DNA of 64,000 nt from Pseudomonas rhizosphaerae (GCF_000761155.1 NZ_CP009533.1:1054001-1118000); one strand, 5' to 3'; shown: positions 1-8,107, numbered from the stretch's first letter. Notes: a model not told the origin generated them from the letters alone. Numbers and translations: made by a program.

Positions 1-352
1 GGTCGGCCAGGATCGAGGCACGCAGGACGTTTTCCGGCAGGTTGTAGGCGCGACGCACGCCCTCGTTGATCATGTCGTCCAGGCCCATGGTGGCACCGTC
101 CCAGCGCACGTCCATGCCCACGCGCACGAACACGGTGACGATGCCGGTGTCCTGGCAGATCGGCCGATGGCCGGTGGCGCACATGCGCGAGTTGATCAGG
201 ATCTGAGCGATGGAGTCGCGCGCCGCCGGGGACTCTTCACGCAGGTAGGCCTGGTGCATGGCCTGGATGAAGTCAACGGGGTGGTAATAGGAAATGAATT
301 GCAGGGCGTCGGCGACGCTCTGAATCAGGTCGTCTTGTTTGATCACGGTCAT
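1..352 (-). CDS. fumA: Fumarate hydratase class I, N-terminal part (runs off the left edge)
   Basis: Only the first 117 codons are in the window. Class I fumarases are oxygen-sensitive 4Fe-4S enzymes that interconvert fumarate and malate in the TCA cycle. The visible part begins MTVIKQDDLIQSVADAL and contains the segment GHRPICQDTGIVTVF, whose cysteine is a likely first cluster ligand in this family. The ATG at 352 is preceded by an AGAGGAG ribosome site about 8 bases upstream, which fixes the start. The remaining cluster cysteines and the C-terminal domain lie outside the window, so completeness cannot be judged. The gene points away from the diguanylate cyclase on its right. Confidence 0.9.
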   Translation of the reverse strand, partial: MTVIKQDDLIQSVADALQFISYYHPVDFIQAMHQAYLREESPAARDSIAQILINSRMCATGHRPICQDTGIVTVFVRVGMDVRWDGATMGLDDMINEGVRRAYNLPENVLRASILAD

Positions 353-682
353 GGGGCGCGCTCCTCTTGGTGGGGAACATTCGTTAAGAAAGCGGGTCAG
401 GTCTTGCCTGACGCTCGGCTTTCGAGGTGCGTCAACATGTAGCAGGTTGGCGCGAAAAAGGCGCGGCAGTATAGCGCGGCCGGAACCACCTGACACGCTG
501 GATCGACGGATTGACGTGGGGTAGAGACGAATGCGCCGTTGGTCCGATTGCCGGTAGACTTCGTCGAGCGATCCAAATTTGAATAGTTATTTCACCCCTT
601 GGCCATTACTATGGCATCACGCCTTTGCACTATTACGGTGCAATCAGGGGAGGGATTCCCATTCAGCACAGCGAGTCTGCGA
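353..682. other. Intergenic region between fumA and the diguanylate cyclase
   Basis: This 330-base stretch separates two divergent genes. It holds the fumA ribosome site at its left end and a small inverted repeat (GTCAGG at 396-401, CCTGAC at 407-412). Short reading frames here have no ribosome site and no recognisable protein. The last 84 bases are open in frame with the cyclase, so part may be coding if a TTG at 599 or an ATG at 611 is used. Confidence 0.5.
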
Positions 683-1789
683 GTGACCGAGTCCGCCCTG
701 CAACACCTATTGATCAAGCGTTTCTCATTGGCTGCCGGCACTTACGTTTTGGTAATTGGGCTCGTGTGGGTGGCGATCCTGACCCAGTACTGTCGTGTAC
801 CTGTGGTAACGGCAGTCGGCACCACCTGCCTGGTCGCGGCCAGCCAAGGCGTGCTGTATTGGATCTTCCGCAGTGGTCTCAACCAGCGCTTCAGCGATCC
901 CAGCCTTACCGAGTTCCAGGTGCTGCTTGCCGTGGCCTGGCACACCTGGCTGATCGCCAACCTCGAGGTGGCTCGCGGTACCTTCATGGTGGTGTATGTG
1001 CTGATCCTGCTGTTCGGCGTGTTCCATTTGCCACGTCTGGCATTCGTGCGCTGCGCACTGGTGGTGTTCGTCGCGTTCGTCGGGGTCAACCTGTGGGAGG
1101 CCTATCGCATGGCCTTGCCGGACCCTGGGCTGGCCACCCTGCAGATCTGCGCCATGCTGGTGGTGCTGCTGTGGTTGTGCATGTATGCAAGCTACGTGCA
1201 GACCTCGCGCCAGCGCATACGCCAGCGTCGCTATGCTCTGCAGGCGCACCAGGACACCCTGCGCGGCATGATGCGCCAGCTCGAAGAGCTGGTCGCCACC
1301 GATGAATTGACCGGCTTGTTCAACCGTCGACATTTCCTGCGCCTGGCCTCCCGTGAACTGGCGACGCTCAAGCCGGGTGTCGAGCACGGCCTGGCGCTGA
1401 TCGACCTCGATCATTTCAAGCGCATCAACGATATGCACGGCCATGCGGCCGGTGACCAAGTGCTGCAGGCCTTCGCGGCGGTGACTCAGGATTGCCTGCG
1501 TGACGGTGATGTGCTGGCGCGTTATGGCGGCGAAGAGTTCGTGTTGCTGATGCCTGACGTCGACGCCGATCGCTTGGTGCGCTGTTGCGAGCAGCTGCGC
1601 CGGGCCTTTGCCGACGCCGACCCGCAAGGGCTGGGCGCGGCCAATCTGAGTCTGTCGGTGGGCATGACGTTGCTGGTGCAGGGCGACGACCTGGACGACG
1701 CCCTGCACCGTGCCGACCAGGCCCTGTACCGCGCCAAGCGCGAAGGCCGTAATCGCTGCGCGGCGGCGTGGGACATGGCCGATGCCTGA
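683..1789 (+). CDS. Membrane diguanylate cyclase (GGDEF domain)
   Basis: The protein makes the second messenger c-di-GMP from two GTP. From the GTG at 683 it is 368 residues. Roughly the first 180 residues hold about six hydrophobic segments forming a membrane sensor region I cannot assign to a named family. A short helical linker follows, then a GGDEF domain. The active-site signature is GGEEF at residues 282-286, the functional variant, and an RxxD inhibitory site (RDGD, 273-276) sits five residues upstream, so the enzyme is probably active and product-inhibited. No EAL domain is present. The start is uncertain: the frame is open back to a TTG at 599 with an ATG at 611, and no candidate has a good ribosome site. 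The stop codon overlaps the start of the next gene, implying coupled translation. Confidence 0.88.
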   Translation: MTESALQHLLIKRFSLAAGTYVLVIGLVWVAILTQYCRVPVVTAVGTTCLVAASQGVLYWIFRSGLNQRFSDPSLTEFQVLLAVAWHTWLIANLEVARGTFMVVYVLILLFGVFHLPRLAFVRCALVVFVAFVGVNLWEAYRMALPDPGLATLQICAMLVVLLWLCMYASYVQTSRQRIRQRRYALQAHQDTLRGMMRQLEELVATDELTGLFNRRHFLRLASRELATLKPGVEHGLALIDLDHFKRINDMHGHAAGDQVLQAFAAVTQDCLRDGDVLARYGGEEFVLLMPDVDADRLVRCCEQLRRAFADADPQGLGAANLSLSVGMTLLVQGDDLDDALHRADQALYRAKREGRNRCAAAWDMADA

Positions 1790-2711
1790 GCTGGACACCG
1801 GCCATAAGCGCTGGACGGTGGCGGCCGGCAGCAACCTGCTCGACGCCCTCAACGAGGCCGGCGTGCAGGTGCCTTTCAGCTGCCGCGCGGGCAGTTGCCA
1901 TGCCTGCCTGGTGCGCTGCCTTGCCGGCGAACCCCAGGACCGCAAGCCTGATGCGCTGAGTAGCGACAAGCGTCAGCGAGGTTGGCGCCTGGCCTGCCAG
2001 TGTCAGGTCGTCGAAGACCTGCGAGTGGCGGTTTTCGACCCTCAGGGTGACGGTACCAGTGCCCAGGTGATCGGCTGGGACTGGCTTTCGGCGCATGTGC
2101 TGCGCCTGCGGTTGCAGACCGAACGCCCCTTGCGTTATCACGCCGGCCAGCATCTGGTGCTGTGGACGTCCACGCCCGAGGGCATGCGGATCGCGCGACC
2201 TTATTCCATTGCCAGCCTGGCCCAGGCGGATGACTTCCTCGAGTTTCACCTGGACTGTAGGCGCCCCGGCGCCTTCATCGACCAGGCGCGGCAGTTCGAG
2301 GTTGGCAATACGCTGCAAGTGGGCGAGGTCCGCGGCGGGGCCTTGCACTATGACCCCGAATGGCAGGCTCGACCCCTGTGGCTGTTCGCCGCCGGTACCG
2401 GATTGGCACCCCTGTGGGGTGTACTGCGCGAAGCTTTGCGGCAGGAACATCACGGCCCGATCCGGGTACTGCACATGGCCAATGAACATTATCTGGATGA
2501 ACCCTTGCGTGCGCTTGCCCAGAGTCATCCCAACCTTTTCGTTGAACAGTTCCCAGCAGGCGAGCCACCGCCATTGCGTCTCTCGTCGCGCCAGACCATC
2601 GCCCTGGTGTGTGGGTCGCCGATCAGCGTCGAAGAATTCTCCAGGCGCCTGTTCCTGGCCGGATTGCCCAGAAGCCAGCTGTACAGCGACGTGTTCGTCG
2701 GCCGCGGCTGA
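1782..2711 (+). CDS. 2Fe-2S ferredoxin / FAD-NAD(P)H reductase
   Basis: This 309-residue cytoplasmic flavoprotein probably passes electrons between NAD(P)H, FAD and a plant-type 2Fe-2S cluster; the partner is unknown. An N-terminal ferredoxin domain carries cysteines 34, 39 and 42 (C-x4-C-x2-C) and a fourth in LACQC near residue 72. The FAD-binding motif RPYS and the nucleotide-binding stretches AAGTGLAP and VCGSP follow, so the domain order is ferredoxin, FAD, NAD, as in phenol hydroxylase reductase-like proteins. No oxygenase subunit lies nearby. The ATG at 1782 lies inside the last codons of the cyclase gene (overlap of 8 bases). The frame is open further upstream, but only as a shadow of the cyclase. 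Downstream come two REP doublets and no co-directional gene. Confidence 0.85.
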   Translation: MPELDTGHKRWTVAAGSNLLDALNEAGVQVPFSCRAGSCHACLVRCLAGEPQDRKPDALSSDKRQRGWRLACQCQVVEDLRVAVFDPQGDGTSAQVIGWDWLSAHVLRLRLQTERPLRYHAGQHLVLWTSTPEGMRIARPYSIASLAQADDFLEFHLDCRRPGAFIDQARQFEVGNTLQVGEVRGGALHYDPEWQARPLWLFAAGTGLAPLWGVLREALRQEHHGPIRVLHMANEHYLDEPLRALAQSHPNLFVEQFPAGEPPPLRLSSRQTIALVCGSPISVEEFSRRLFLAGLPRSQLYSDVFVGRG

Positions 2712-2728
2712 GGCGATTGCCGTCCCCT

Positions 2729-2817
2729 GTAGGAGCGGTCATCGGCCGCGAAAAGAGCCCCAGGCTATACCTGACACACCGCAGCGCACCCTTCGCGGCC
2801 ACGGACCGCTCCCACAG
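2729..2817. repeat. REP doublet (BIME-like), copy 1
   Basis: An 89-base unit is made of a forward REP (gtaggagcggtcatcggccg) and an inverted REP at its far end (cttcgcggccacggaccgct), so it can fold as a long imperfect hairpin. It is nearly identical to the unit starting 112 bases further on. Elements like this in Pseudomonas are non-coding, lie between genes and can stabilise transcripts or bind gyrase or IHF. Confidence 0.8.
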
Positions 2818-2840
2818 AGCTGAAGCGATGACCGTGCCCT

Positions 2841-2929
2841 GTGGGAGCGGTCATCGGCCGCGAAAAGAGCCCCAGGCTATACCTGACACACCGCAGCGCG
2901 CCCTTCGCGGCCACGGACCGCTCCTACAG
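2841..2929. repeat. REP doublet (BIME-like), copy 2
   Basis: This is a second copy of the 89-base element at 2729-2817, differing at only a few bases (for example gcgcgc in place of gcgcac). The two copies are separated by a short spacer and lie between the convergent ferredoxin reductase and pyk genes. Confidence 0.8.
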
Positions 2930-2935
2930 AAATGC

Positions 2936-2969
2936 AAAAGGCCCCGAGGTTTCAACCCCGGGGCCTTTG
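2936..2969 (-). terminator. Rho-independent terminator of pyk
   Basis: A GC-rich hairpin has arms AAAGGCCCCG and CGGGGCCTTT. It lies 20 bases beyond the pyk stop on the minus strand and is followed there by a T-rich run (CCTTTTGCATTT). Confidence 0.8.
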
Positions 2970-2988
2970 GTCTTTCAGCGAGCAATCA

Positions 2989-4443
2989 TCAATCGACCAA
3001 CGGGTCACCCACGTGCAGGATCTTCATCCCGTTCGTGCCACCGGTCTGTGCATAGCTGTCGCCCTTGGTCAGGATGACCCAGTCGCCCTGTTGCACGATG
3101 CCCATTTCCAGCAGTTTGTCGATGGCGGCCTTGCTCACTTCGCTCGGCGGCAACACGGCCGGATCGAAGTCGACCGGGTAGACCCCGCGGAACATCGCGG
3201 CGCGGGCCTGGGTGGCACGCTGCGGCGAGAAGGCGAAGATCGGCACCGACGAACGCAGGCGCGACATGATCAGCGAGGTGTACCCGGTTTCGGTCAGGGC
3301 GATGATCGCCTTCACGCCCGGGAAATGGTTCGCCGTGTACATGGCCGCCAGCGCGATGCTTTCGTCGCAACGCTCGAACTGCGTGTACAGGCGATGGCTG
3401 GACTTCTTGCTGGTCGGATGCTTTTCCGCGCCGACGATGATGCGCGCCATGGCTTGCACGGCTTCGATCGGATAGGAACCGGCAGCACTTTCGGCCGAGA
3501 GCATCACGGCGTCGGTGTAGTCGAGCACGGCGTTGGCCACGTCGGACACTTCGGCGCGGGTCGGCATCGGGTTCTGGATCATCGACTCCATCATCTGGGT
3601 CGCCACGATCACCGCCTTGTTGTTGCGGCGAGCGTGCTGGATGATCTTCTTCTGGATGCCGATCAGCTCGGCGTCGCCGATTTCAACGCCCAAATCGCCA
3701 CGGGCCACCATGACGGCGTCACTGGCGCGGATCAGGCCGTCGAGGGTCTCGTCGTCGGCCACCGCTTCGGCGCGTTCGATCTTGGCCACCAGCCAGGCGG
3801 TACCGCCCGACTCGTCGCGCAGTTGGCGCGCGTATTCCATGTCCGACGCATCGCGCGGGAAGGAAACGGCCAGGTAGTCCAGGTCCATTTCCGCGGCCAG
3901 CTTGATGTCGGCCTTGTCTTTCTCGGTCAGGGCCGGTGCAGTCAGGCCGCCGCCGCGACGGTTGATGCCCTTGTGGTCGGACAGCGGGCCGCCGATCAGC
4001 ACCGAGCAATGCAGCGAATCGGCGGTGGCGGTTTCCACGCGCATGACCACACGGCCATCGTCGAGCAACAGCTCGTCGCCGACGCCGCAATCCTTGACCA
4101 GGTCAGGGTAGTCGATACCCACGACGTCCTGGTTGCCTTCGGTGAGCGGATGGCTGGTGGAGAAGGTGAAGCGATCGCCGACCTTCAGTTCGATGCGTTT
4201 GTTGGTGAACTTGGCGATGCGGATCTTCGGACCTTGCAGATCGCCCAGCAGGGCGACGTGACGCCCCAGCCGTGCGGCGATCTCGCGGATCAGACGGGCG
4301 CGAGCCTTGTGCTCATCCGGTGTACCGTGGGAAAAGTTCAGGCGAGCGACGTCCAGGCCGGCCTTGATCAGTTGTTCGATCACTTCCGGCGAGTTGGAGG
4401 CGGGGCCCAGGGTGGCAACGATTTTGGTACGGCGAACGGTCAT
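2989..4443 (-). CDS. pykA: Pyruvate kinase (type II)
   Basis: The enzyme converts phosphoenolpyruvate and ADP to pyruvate and ATP in lower glycolysis / Entner-Doudoroff flow. The 484-residue protein has the expected TIM-barrel landmarks: TLGPAS at the N terminus, ARLNFSHG, the active-site region VAKIERAEA containing the catalytic lysine, and MVARGDLGVEIG for metal and phosphate binding. Its length matches the PykA type. The start is the ATG at 4443, giving MTVRRTKIVATLGP, the usual N terminus. It is divergent from the lipoprotein gene at 4634, the 190-base gap presumably holding both promoters, and is closed by a hairpin terminator. Confidence 0.96.
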   Translation of the reverse strand: MTVRRTKIVATLGPASNSPEVIEQLIKAGLDVARLNFSHGTPDEHKARARLIREIAARLGRHVALLGDLQGPKIRIAKFTNKRIELKVGDRFTFSTSHPLTEGNQDVVGIDYPDLVKDCGVGDELLLDDGRVVMRVETATADSLHCSVLIGGPLSDHKGINRRGGGLTAPALTEKDKADIKLAAEMDLDYLAVSFPRDASDMEYARQLRDESGGTAWLVAKIERAEAVADDETLDGLIRASDAVMVARGDLGVEIGDAELIGIQKKIIQHARRNNKAVIVATQMMESMIQNPMPTRAEVSDVANAVLDYTDAVMLSAESAAGSYPIEAVQAMARIIVGAEKHPTSKKSSHRLYTQFERCDESIALAAMYTANHFPGVKAIIALTETGYTSLIMSRLRSSVPIFAFSPQRATQARAAMFRGVYPVDFDPAVLPPSEVSKAAIDKLLEMGIVQQGDWVILTKGDSYAQTGGTNGMKILHVGDPLVD

Positions 4444-4633
4444 GCACTGACTCCTTTATTGAAGCGCTGGCAAAGGCTACTCCTCAATTGCGCTGTCGTC
4501 ATCGTTCCTCTGCACTATCTCGGGAGGATTTGCCTCGAGAGGATTGGCGCGCCGCGGGTTCGGACGTCCGGGTATTGAAGATTCCCGTCAACGGGTCGAT
4601 AAAGCCAGATACCCCCTGCGGCAGGAGAATCCC

Positions 4634-5008
4634 ATGCGCGCGCTTTTATTGATTGCCCTGGCCATCGCCGTGTCAGGCTGTAACCGCTGGTCGATGGACC
4701 AGCACTTGAACAGCGCCTACCGCGCCTACGACGAGGGCAACTGCGAGAAGGTCGTGCTGGAGCTGTCCCAGGTCGACCGCAAGAGCCGCTCGCGGCCCTA
4801 CGTGCAACCGGAAGTCTCGATGCTGCGTGGCCAGTGCCTGGAGCGTCAGAAGCTGTACGTGGATGCCGCACAAACCTATCAGTACATCATCAATCGCTAC
4901 CCCTCCAGCGAGTACGCCTACCGCGCCCAGGCACGTCTGCAGACGCTGGATCAGTTGGGTCACGTTCGTCCGGGAGTACCCGCCCAGCCACGCCCGGCGG
5001 CATTCTGA
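4634..5008 (+). CDS. Small TPR-like lipoprotein
   Basis: This 124-residue protein carries a lipoprotein signal peptide with lipobox VSGC (lipidated Cys about residue 16). The mature part is helical, with patterns such as NSAYRAYDEGNCEKVVLEL and AAQTYQYIINRYPSSEYAYRAQARL that resemble two tetratricopeptide repeats. It is probably an outer-membrane-anchored periplasmic scaffold. The ATG at 4634 is supported by an AGGAGA ribosome site six to seven bases upstream, although the reading frame is open further back. No specific function is recognisable. The PilZ gene starts 66 bases downstream. Confidence 0.7.
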   Translation: MRALLLIALAIAVSGCNRWSMDQHLNSAYRAYDEGNCEKVVLELSQVDRKSRSRPYVQPEVSMLRGQCLERQKLYVDAAQTYQYIINRYPSSEYAYRAQARLQTLDQLGHVRPGVPAQPRPAAF

Positions 5009-5073
5009 GGTAAATTTCCTGTACCCTGAAACGGCCTTGCAGAAGGCCTGGGCCACCCTGAACGAGTGGACCT

Positions 5074-5493
5074 GTGAAACGACAGAGGATGAGCGCGACA
5101 GTTATGCCGGATATCTACAGCAGGCCCATCATGTACACCGAGCGTCGGATCGAACGGCATCAACTGCCGTACTACCTCAAGGTCTACAACCGTCACACCG
5201 GTCGTGCCATGGGTTACATGGGCAACATTTCGGATGTGGGCTTGATGCTGATCAGCGAGCTGCCGTTGCTGGTCGGGCCCGTGTTCGAATTGCAGGTGAA
5301 AATCCCGTCGGTCGAGGGCGAGGCCAAGTTGATCGACCTTTCGGCGCATTGCCTGTGGTGCAAGGAAGACGCCACGCCCGGGCACTACGATTCCGGCTTC
5401 GAACTGCAAGGCCCGGCGCCGACCGAGTTTCTCAAGCTGGTAGATGCGCTGCGCCACTATTTCACGTTCCATCCCCAGGGCTCTTCGGCCTGA
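5074..5493 (+). CDS. PilZ domain protein (c-di-GMP receptor)
   Basis: The protein (139 residues from the GTG at 5074) is a single PilZ domain, a c-di-GMP-binding beta barrel. Both ligand motifs are present: an arginine-rich RxxxR stretch (TERRIERHQ) and the N/DxSxxG motif (GNISDVGLML). The segment ISELPLLVGPVFELQVKIP fits the rest of the barrel. No effector domain is fused, so it presumably acts through a partner. The start is uncertain: an ATG at 5104 (MPDIYSRPIMYTERR) would still leave the domain whole and is equally plausible. A diguanylate cyclase lies 3.3 kb away, but nothing in the sequence links the two. Confidence 0.82.
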   Translation: MKRQRMSATVMPDIYSRPIMYTERRIERHQLPYYLKVYNRHTGRAMGYMGNISDVGLMLISELPLLVGPVFELQVKIPSVEGEAKLIDLSAHCLWCKEDATPGHYDSGFELQGPAPTEFLKLVDALRHYFTFHPQGSSA

Positions 5494-5508
5494 CGCATCG
5501 GCCTTGGC

Positions 5509-7362
5509 TCAGCCGCGGGGCTGACGCAGGCTTCGGTAGCGCAGCAGCGACTCGGTGGCCATCTCCCCAGGCCATGCGTCCACCACACTGACCCCGGCAG
5601 CAGCCAATCGATCATGCACGCGCTGGCGCATCAGCAACCGCTGCATCGCGCCGCAGTAGATCAGGGCTTCGCGGCGGTTCCGCACCGGTTGCTGACGCAG
5701 CCGCTCGAGTGCCTCATTGCGCAGGCTGGCCAGCAACACCGGCTGGCGCTCGGCGATCCTGCCCAACGCAGCGGGCAACTCACGCTCGATGTCGGCATTG
5801 AAGCCGGCCACCATCATCACCAATGCGCAAGCTTGCGGCTCGTCATCCAGGGTATCCAGGCTCGCAGGCACCTCGAGGGCGTTACGCAGAGGCTCTAGGT
5901 GCGCGATCGCGTCAGCCATGCGCTGCAACTGCTCGGCACCGCATTGCGGCAGCAGCCTGACCGGCAGCGCACAGGAGACTGCCTGCAGGCCCACGGCGAA
6001 CCCGTCAGCCAGCGCCGCTTCGCTCAGTTGCAGACAGGTTTGTACGGCATGCTGCAACACGCCTGGTTGGTCGACCCAGGCGCCGCATTCGAGCAGCACC
6101 CACACCGTCCGATCGACCGGCCCCATGGCAGCACCCATATTACGGCCAGGCCGCGCGACGGACGACATCGGCCCCAGGTTGTCCCTCACGCTTTGCAGTT
6201 GCGCCACTGTGCGAACGAATGCTCGGCCTGACAGGCGCTGGCTGCCTATCGGCAGCAACGCGGCGCCGATGCTGCGAGTCGAGTGCTGCGACAGCTGCGC
6301 CAGTACCTGCCATTGCTCGGCCACGGCGAGCCTCTCGAAGCCGGGATGATGCAGGCACGCACGTTGCAGCACGTCTCGTTGCAGGGTGGCGAGCAGCTCT
6401 CCTGGGCCTTGTTCGCGCAAGCACCGACGGCCTTGCTCGTACAGAAAATGCAGTTGGCGTCGGTCCAGCAGGCGCGATCCGCGGTGTGGGCGATGCCGCA
6501 CTCTTATCCACCCCAGGCCCACAATGACGACCAGCAGTCCAGCCAGCGCCCACGGAACGTACCGCCCATGGGCTTCGGGCATCGGTTCGAACAGCCAGGT
6601 CACCTGGCTGCCCTGGTTCAGGTACCACAGCAGCCAGGCATTGTCGTAGCGCTGGATCTGCTCGTCCTTCCACAATTGCGCGTCGCTGACCAGGGTGATG
6701 AGTCCGTCGCCGTAGGCCATTTGCATCAGGTGCGTGGCGCCGTTGCTGTTGGCCCATGACTGGACTTTGCCGGTCGGGTCGTCCAGATGGCGTTGCGTGT
6801 CGAAACCCAGGTAGGCCGGTGCTTCTTCGTCCTCCAGGTAGAGCTTGGTCAGACTCGGGTACTCATCGCCCTGAGCAGGGGGCAGTTGCGGCAACTGCGC
6901 ACTGAGCTGTACGCGAATCTGCAGGCGATCGAGCAAGGCATCGCCACTGCTGGCACTGGCCTCGTCCCACAAGGCGTCGGCAACCGCCAGCAGGCGCCCG
7001 CCGCGTTGCACCCAACCCAACAGTTGGTCGACCTGCTGCACCGACAGCGGTGTTTTTCGGTCCAGTAGCAGAAGGCTGTGGCCCGGTGCGGGCAGTGTGT
7101 CCAGGTCAGCCCAGGTAGCGGTCGCGTGGTTGACCAGCCCCTGAGCCTGCAGAAAGCTCAGGGCACTTTGATAGGGCATGCTGGCCGGTGGTTGCGAGGC
7201 CACGACCCGCGCGATGGATTGCCTGGCCGTCTGGCTGTCCAGCGTCTGCTGCAGCAGCCGGGCGCCGTCCGGTTCCGCTGCGCCGGTCAGGCTGGCCCAC
7301 AGGGTCAAGGCCACGAGCCCGGCTGCACAGCGTCGGACGCGTTGCCGGTTGGCTGGACTCAA
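5509..7362 (-). CDS. Chimeric DUF4350 - DUF58 (C-terminal half) membrane protein
   Basis: From a TTG at 7362 the product is 617 residues. Residues 1-30 look like a signal peptide. Residues 30-265 match my recollection of the periplasmic part of Pseudomonas DUF4350 proteins. A membrane segment lies at about 270-286 (WALAGLLVVIVGLGWI), and the usual cytoplasmic tail runs to residue 396. From about residue 400 the sequence abruptly resembles the C-terminal half of DUF58 proteins (SSVARPGRN, DRTVWVLLECG, LLASLRNEALERLRQQPV, EALIYCG). Normally a MoxR ATPase gene and the DUF58 N-terminal half lie between these parts; both are absent. The frame is open across the join near base 6174, with no stop. 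The start overlaps the stop of the phosphopantetheinyl transferase gene (TTGA). The function is unknown, and it may be a decayed remnant. Confidence 0.7.
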   Translation of the reverse strand: MSPANRQRVRRCAAGLVALTLWASLTGAAEPDGARLLQQTLDSQTARQSIARVVASQPPASMPYQSALSFLQAQGLVNHATATWADLDTLPAPGHSLLLLDRKTPLSVQQVDQLLGWVQRGGRLLAVADALWDEASASSGDALLDRLQIRVQLSAQLPQLPPAQGDEYPSLTKLYLEDEEAPAYLGFDTQRHLDDPTGKVQSWANSNGATHLMQMAYGDGLITLVSDAQLWKDEQIQRYDNAWLLWYLNQGSQVTWLFEPMPEAHGRYVPWALAGLLVVIVGLGWIRVRHRPHRGSRLLDRRQLHFLYEQGRRCLREQGPGELLATLQRDVLQRACLHHPGFERLAVAEQWQVLAQLSQHSTRSIGAALLPIGSQRLSGRAFVRTVAQLQSVRDNLGPMSSVARPGRNMGAAMGPVDRTVWVLLECGAWVDQPGVLQHAVQTCLQLSEAALADGFAVGLQAVSCALPVRLLPQCGAEQLQRMADAIAHLEPLRNALEVPASLDTLDDEPQACALVMMVAGFNADIERELPAALGRIAERQPVLLASLRNEALERLRQQPVRNRREALIYCGAMQRLLMRQRVHDRLAAAGVSVVDAWPGEMATESLLRYRSLRQPRG

Positions 7363-8066
7363 CGGACCGCTACCAGGCTCAACAAATGTCCGTCGAACCA
7401 GGCAAACTGCCCGTCGATTTCGAAGCCGTTGCCGAACTGCGCGGACAGATCGGTTAGCAGGCGCAGCCGCGCGTGCCCCTCGGCAGTCCAGTGCAGCACT
7501 TCGGCATGTTCGAAATAAAAGCGCTTGCCAACCAGTGGGTACAGCGCCTTGAACAGGCTTTCCTTGAGCGAGAACGTCAGCGTCACCACGGTATCCACCT
7601 GCGCCGGATCCATCCGGGCCTGTTCGGCCGGGGTCAGTATCTCTGCGCACAGCCGTTCGGCGCGCGCCGCTGGCAGCAGGCTTTCGATGTCCAGGCCCAG
7701 GCCCTTGCAATGTTCCCGATGGGCAATCACGGCCGCTGCCCGACCGCTGCCATGGGTGATCGATCCGACGATGGGATCAGGCCACACCGGGGCACGGTCG
7801 GCGCCGATGGCCGGTACCTGCGCGGCACCGGTCAGGGCCAGCAGGGCGCTGCGTGCGCACACGCGTCCGGCCAGGTACTCGGCCTGGCGCTTGCTCACCG
7901 AGCGCTGGATCGACTCGGGCGCGATGATGTCGCACTGCGCGAAGGCATCGGCCGTCAGTGCGCTGTGGTCGAAACGGTTGCTGAACAGGCATGCGCCGGG
8001 TACGTCCAGGGGCAGTGGCCAGTGCTGTCGCAGATCGCTCAGGCAAGCGGGGAGGGCTGTATTCAT
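7359..8066 (-). CDS. 4'-phosphopantetheinyl transferase (EntD/PcpS-like)
   Basis: The enzyme transfers the phosphopantetheine arm of coenzyme A to a serine on carrier proteins, activating fatty-acid ACP and, where present, siderophore synthetases. The magnesium and CoA motifs of the Sfp/EntD class are visible: LGLDIES (the GxD box) and SLKESLFKAL (the KExxxK box). From ATG 8066 (MNTALPACLSDL) it is 235 residues. An in-frame ATG at 8111 overlaps the sprT stop codon as ATGA and is a plausible alternative that would add 15 residues. The 3' end overlaps the start of the chimeric gene. Pseudomonads often have only this one PPTase, which then serves both primary and secondary metabolism; I cannot check that here. 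Confidence 0.88.
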   Translation of the reverse strand: MNTALPACLSDLRQHWPLPLDVPGACLFSNRFDHSALTADAFAQCDIIAPESIQRSVSKRQAEYLAGRVCARSALLALTGAAQVPAIGADRAPVWPDPIVGSITHGSGRAAAVIAHREHCKGLGLDIESLLPAARAERLCAEILTPAEQARMDPAQVDTVVTLTFSLKESLFKALYPLVGKRFYFEHAEVLHWTAEGHARLRLLTDLSAQFGNGFEIDGQFAWFDGHLLSLVAVR

Positions 8067-8107
8067 GTGCGCATTCTGCCCAGCCGCGTCGTGCAAGGGA
8101 ATGGCGA

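Noticed and set aside
2609..3077. Plus-strand frames of 148 and 78 codons across the REP doublets
   Set aside because: The translation is repeated REP sequence. There is no ribosome site and no protein-like composition.
2932..4578. Plus-strand open frame of 548 codons opposite pyk
   Set aside because: It is a high-GC antisense shadow of the certain pyruvate kinase gene. Its composition is rich in H, G, R and V and it has no recognisable domain.
7362..7710. Longer N terminus for the DUF4350-DUF58 chimera, back to 7710
   Set aside because: The extra residues are a frame-shifted shadow of the phosphopantetheinyl transferase gene (rich in R, G and A) and would precede the signal peptide.
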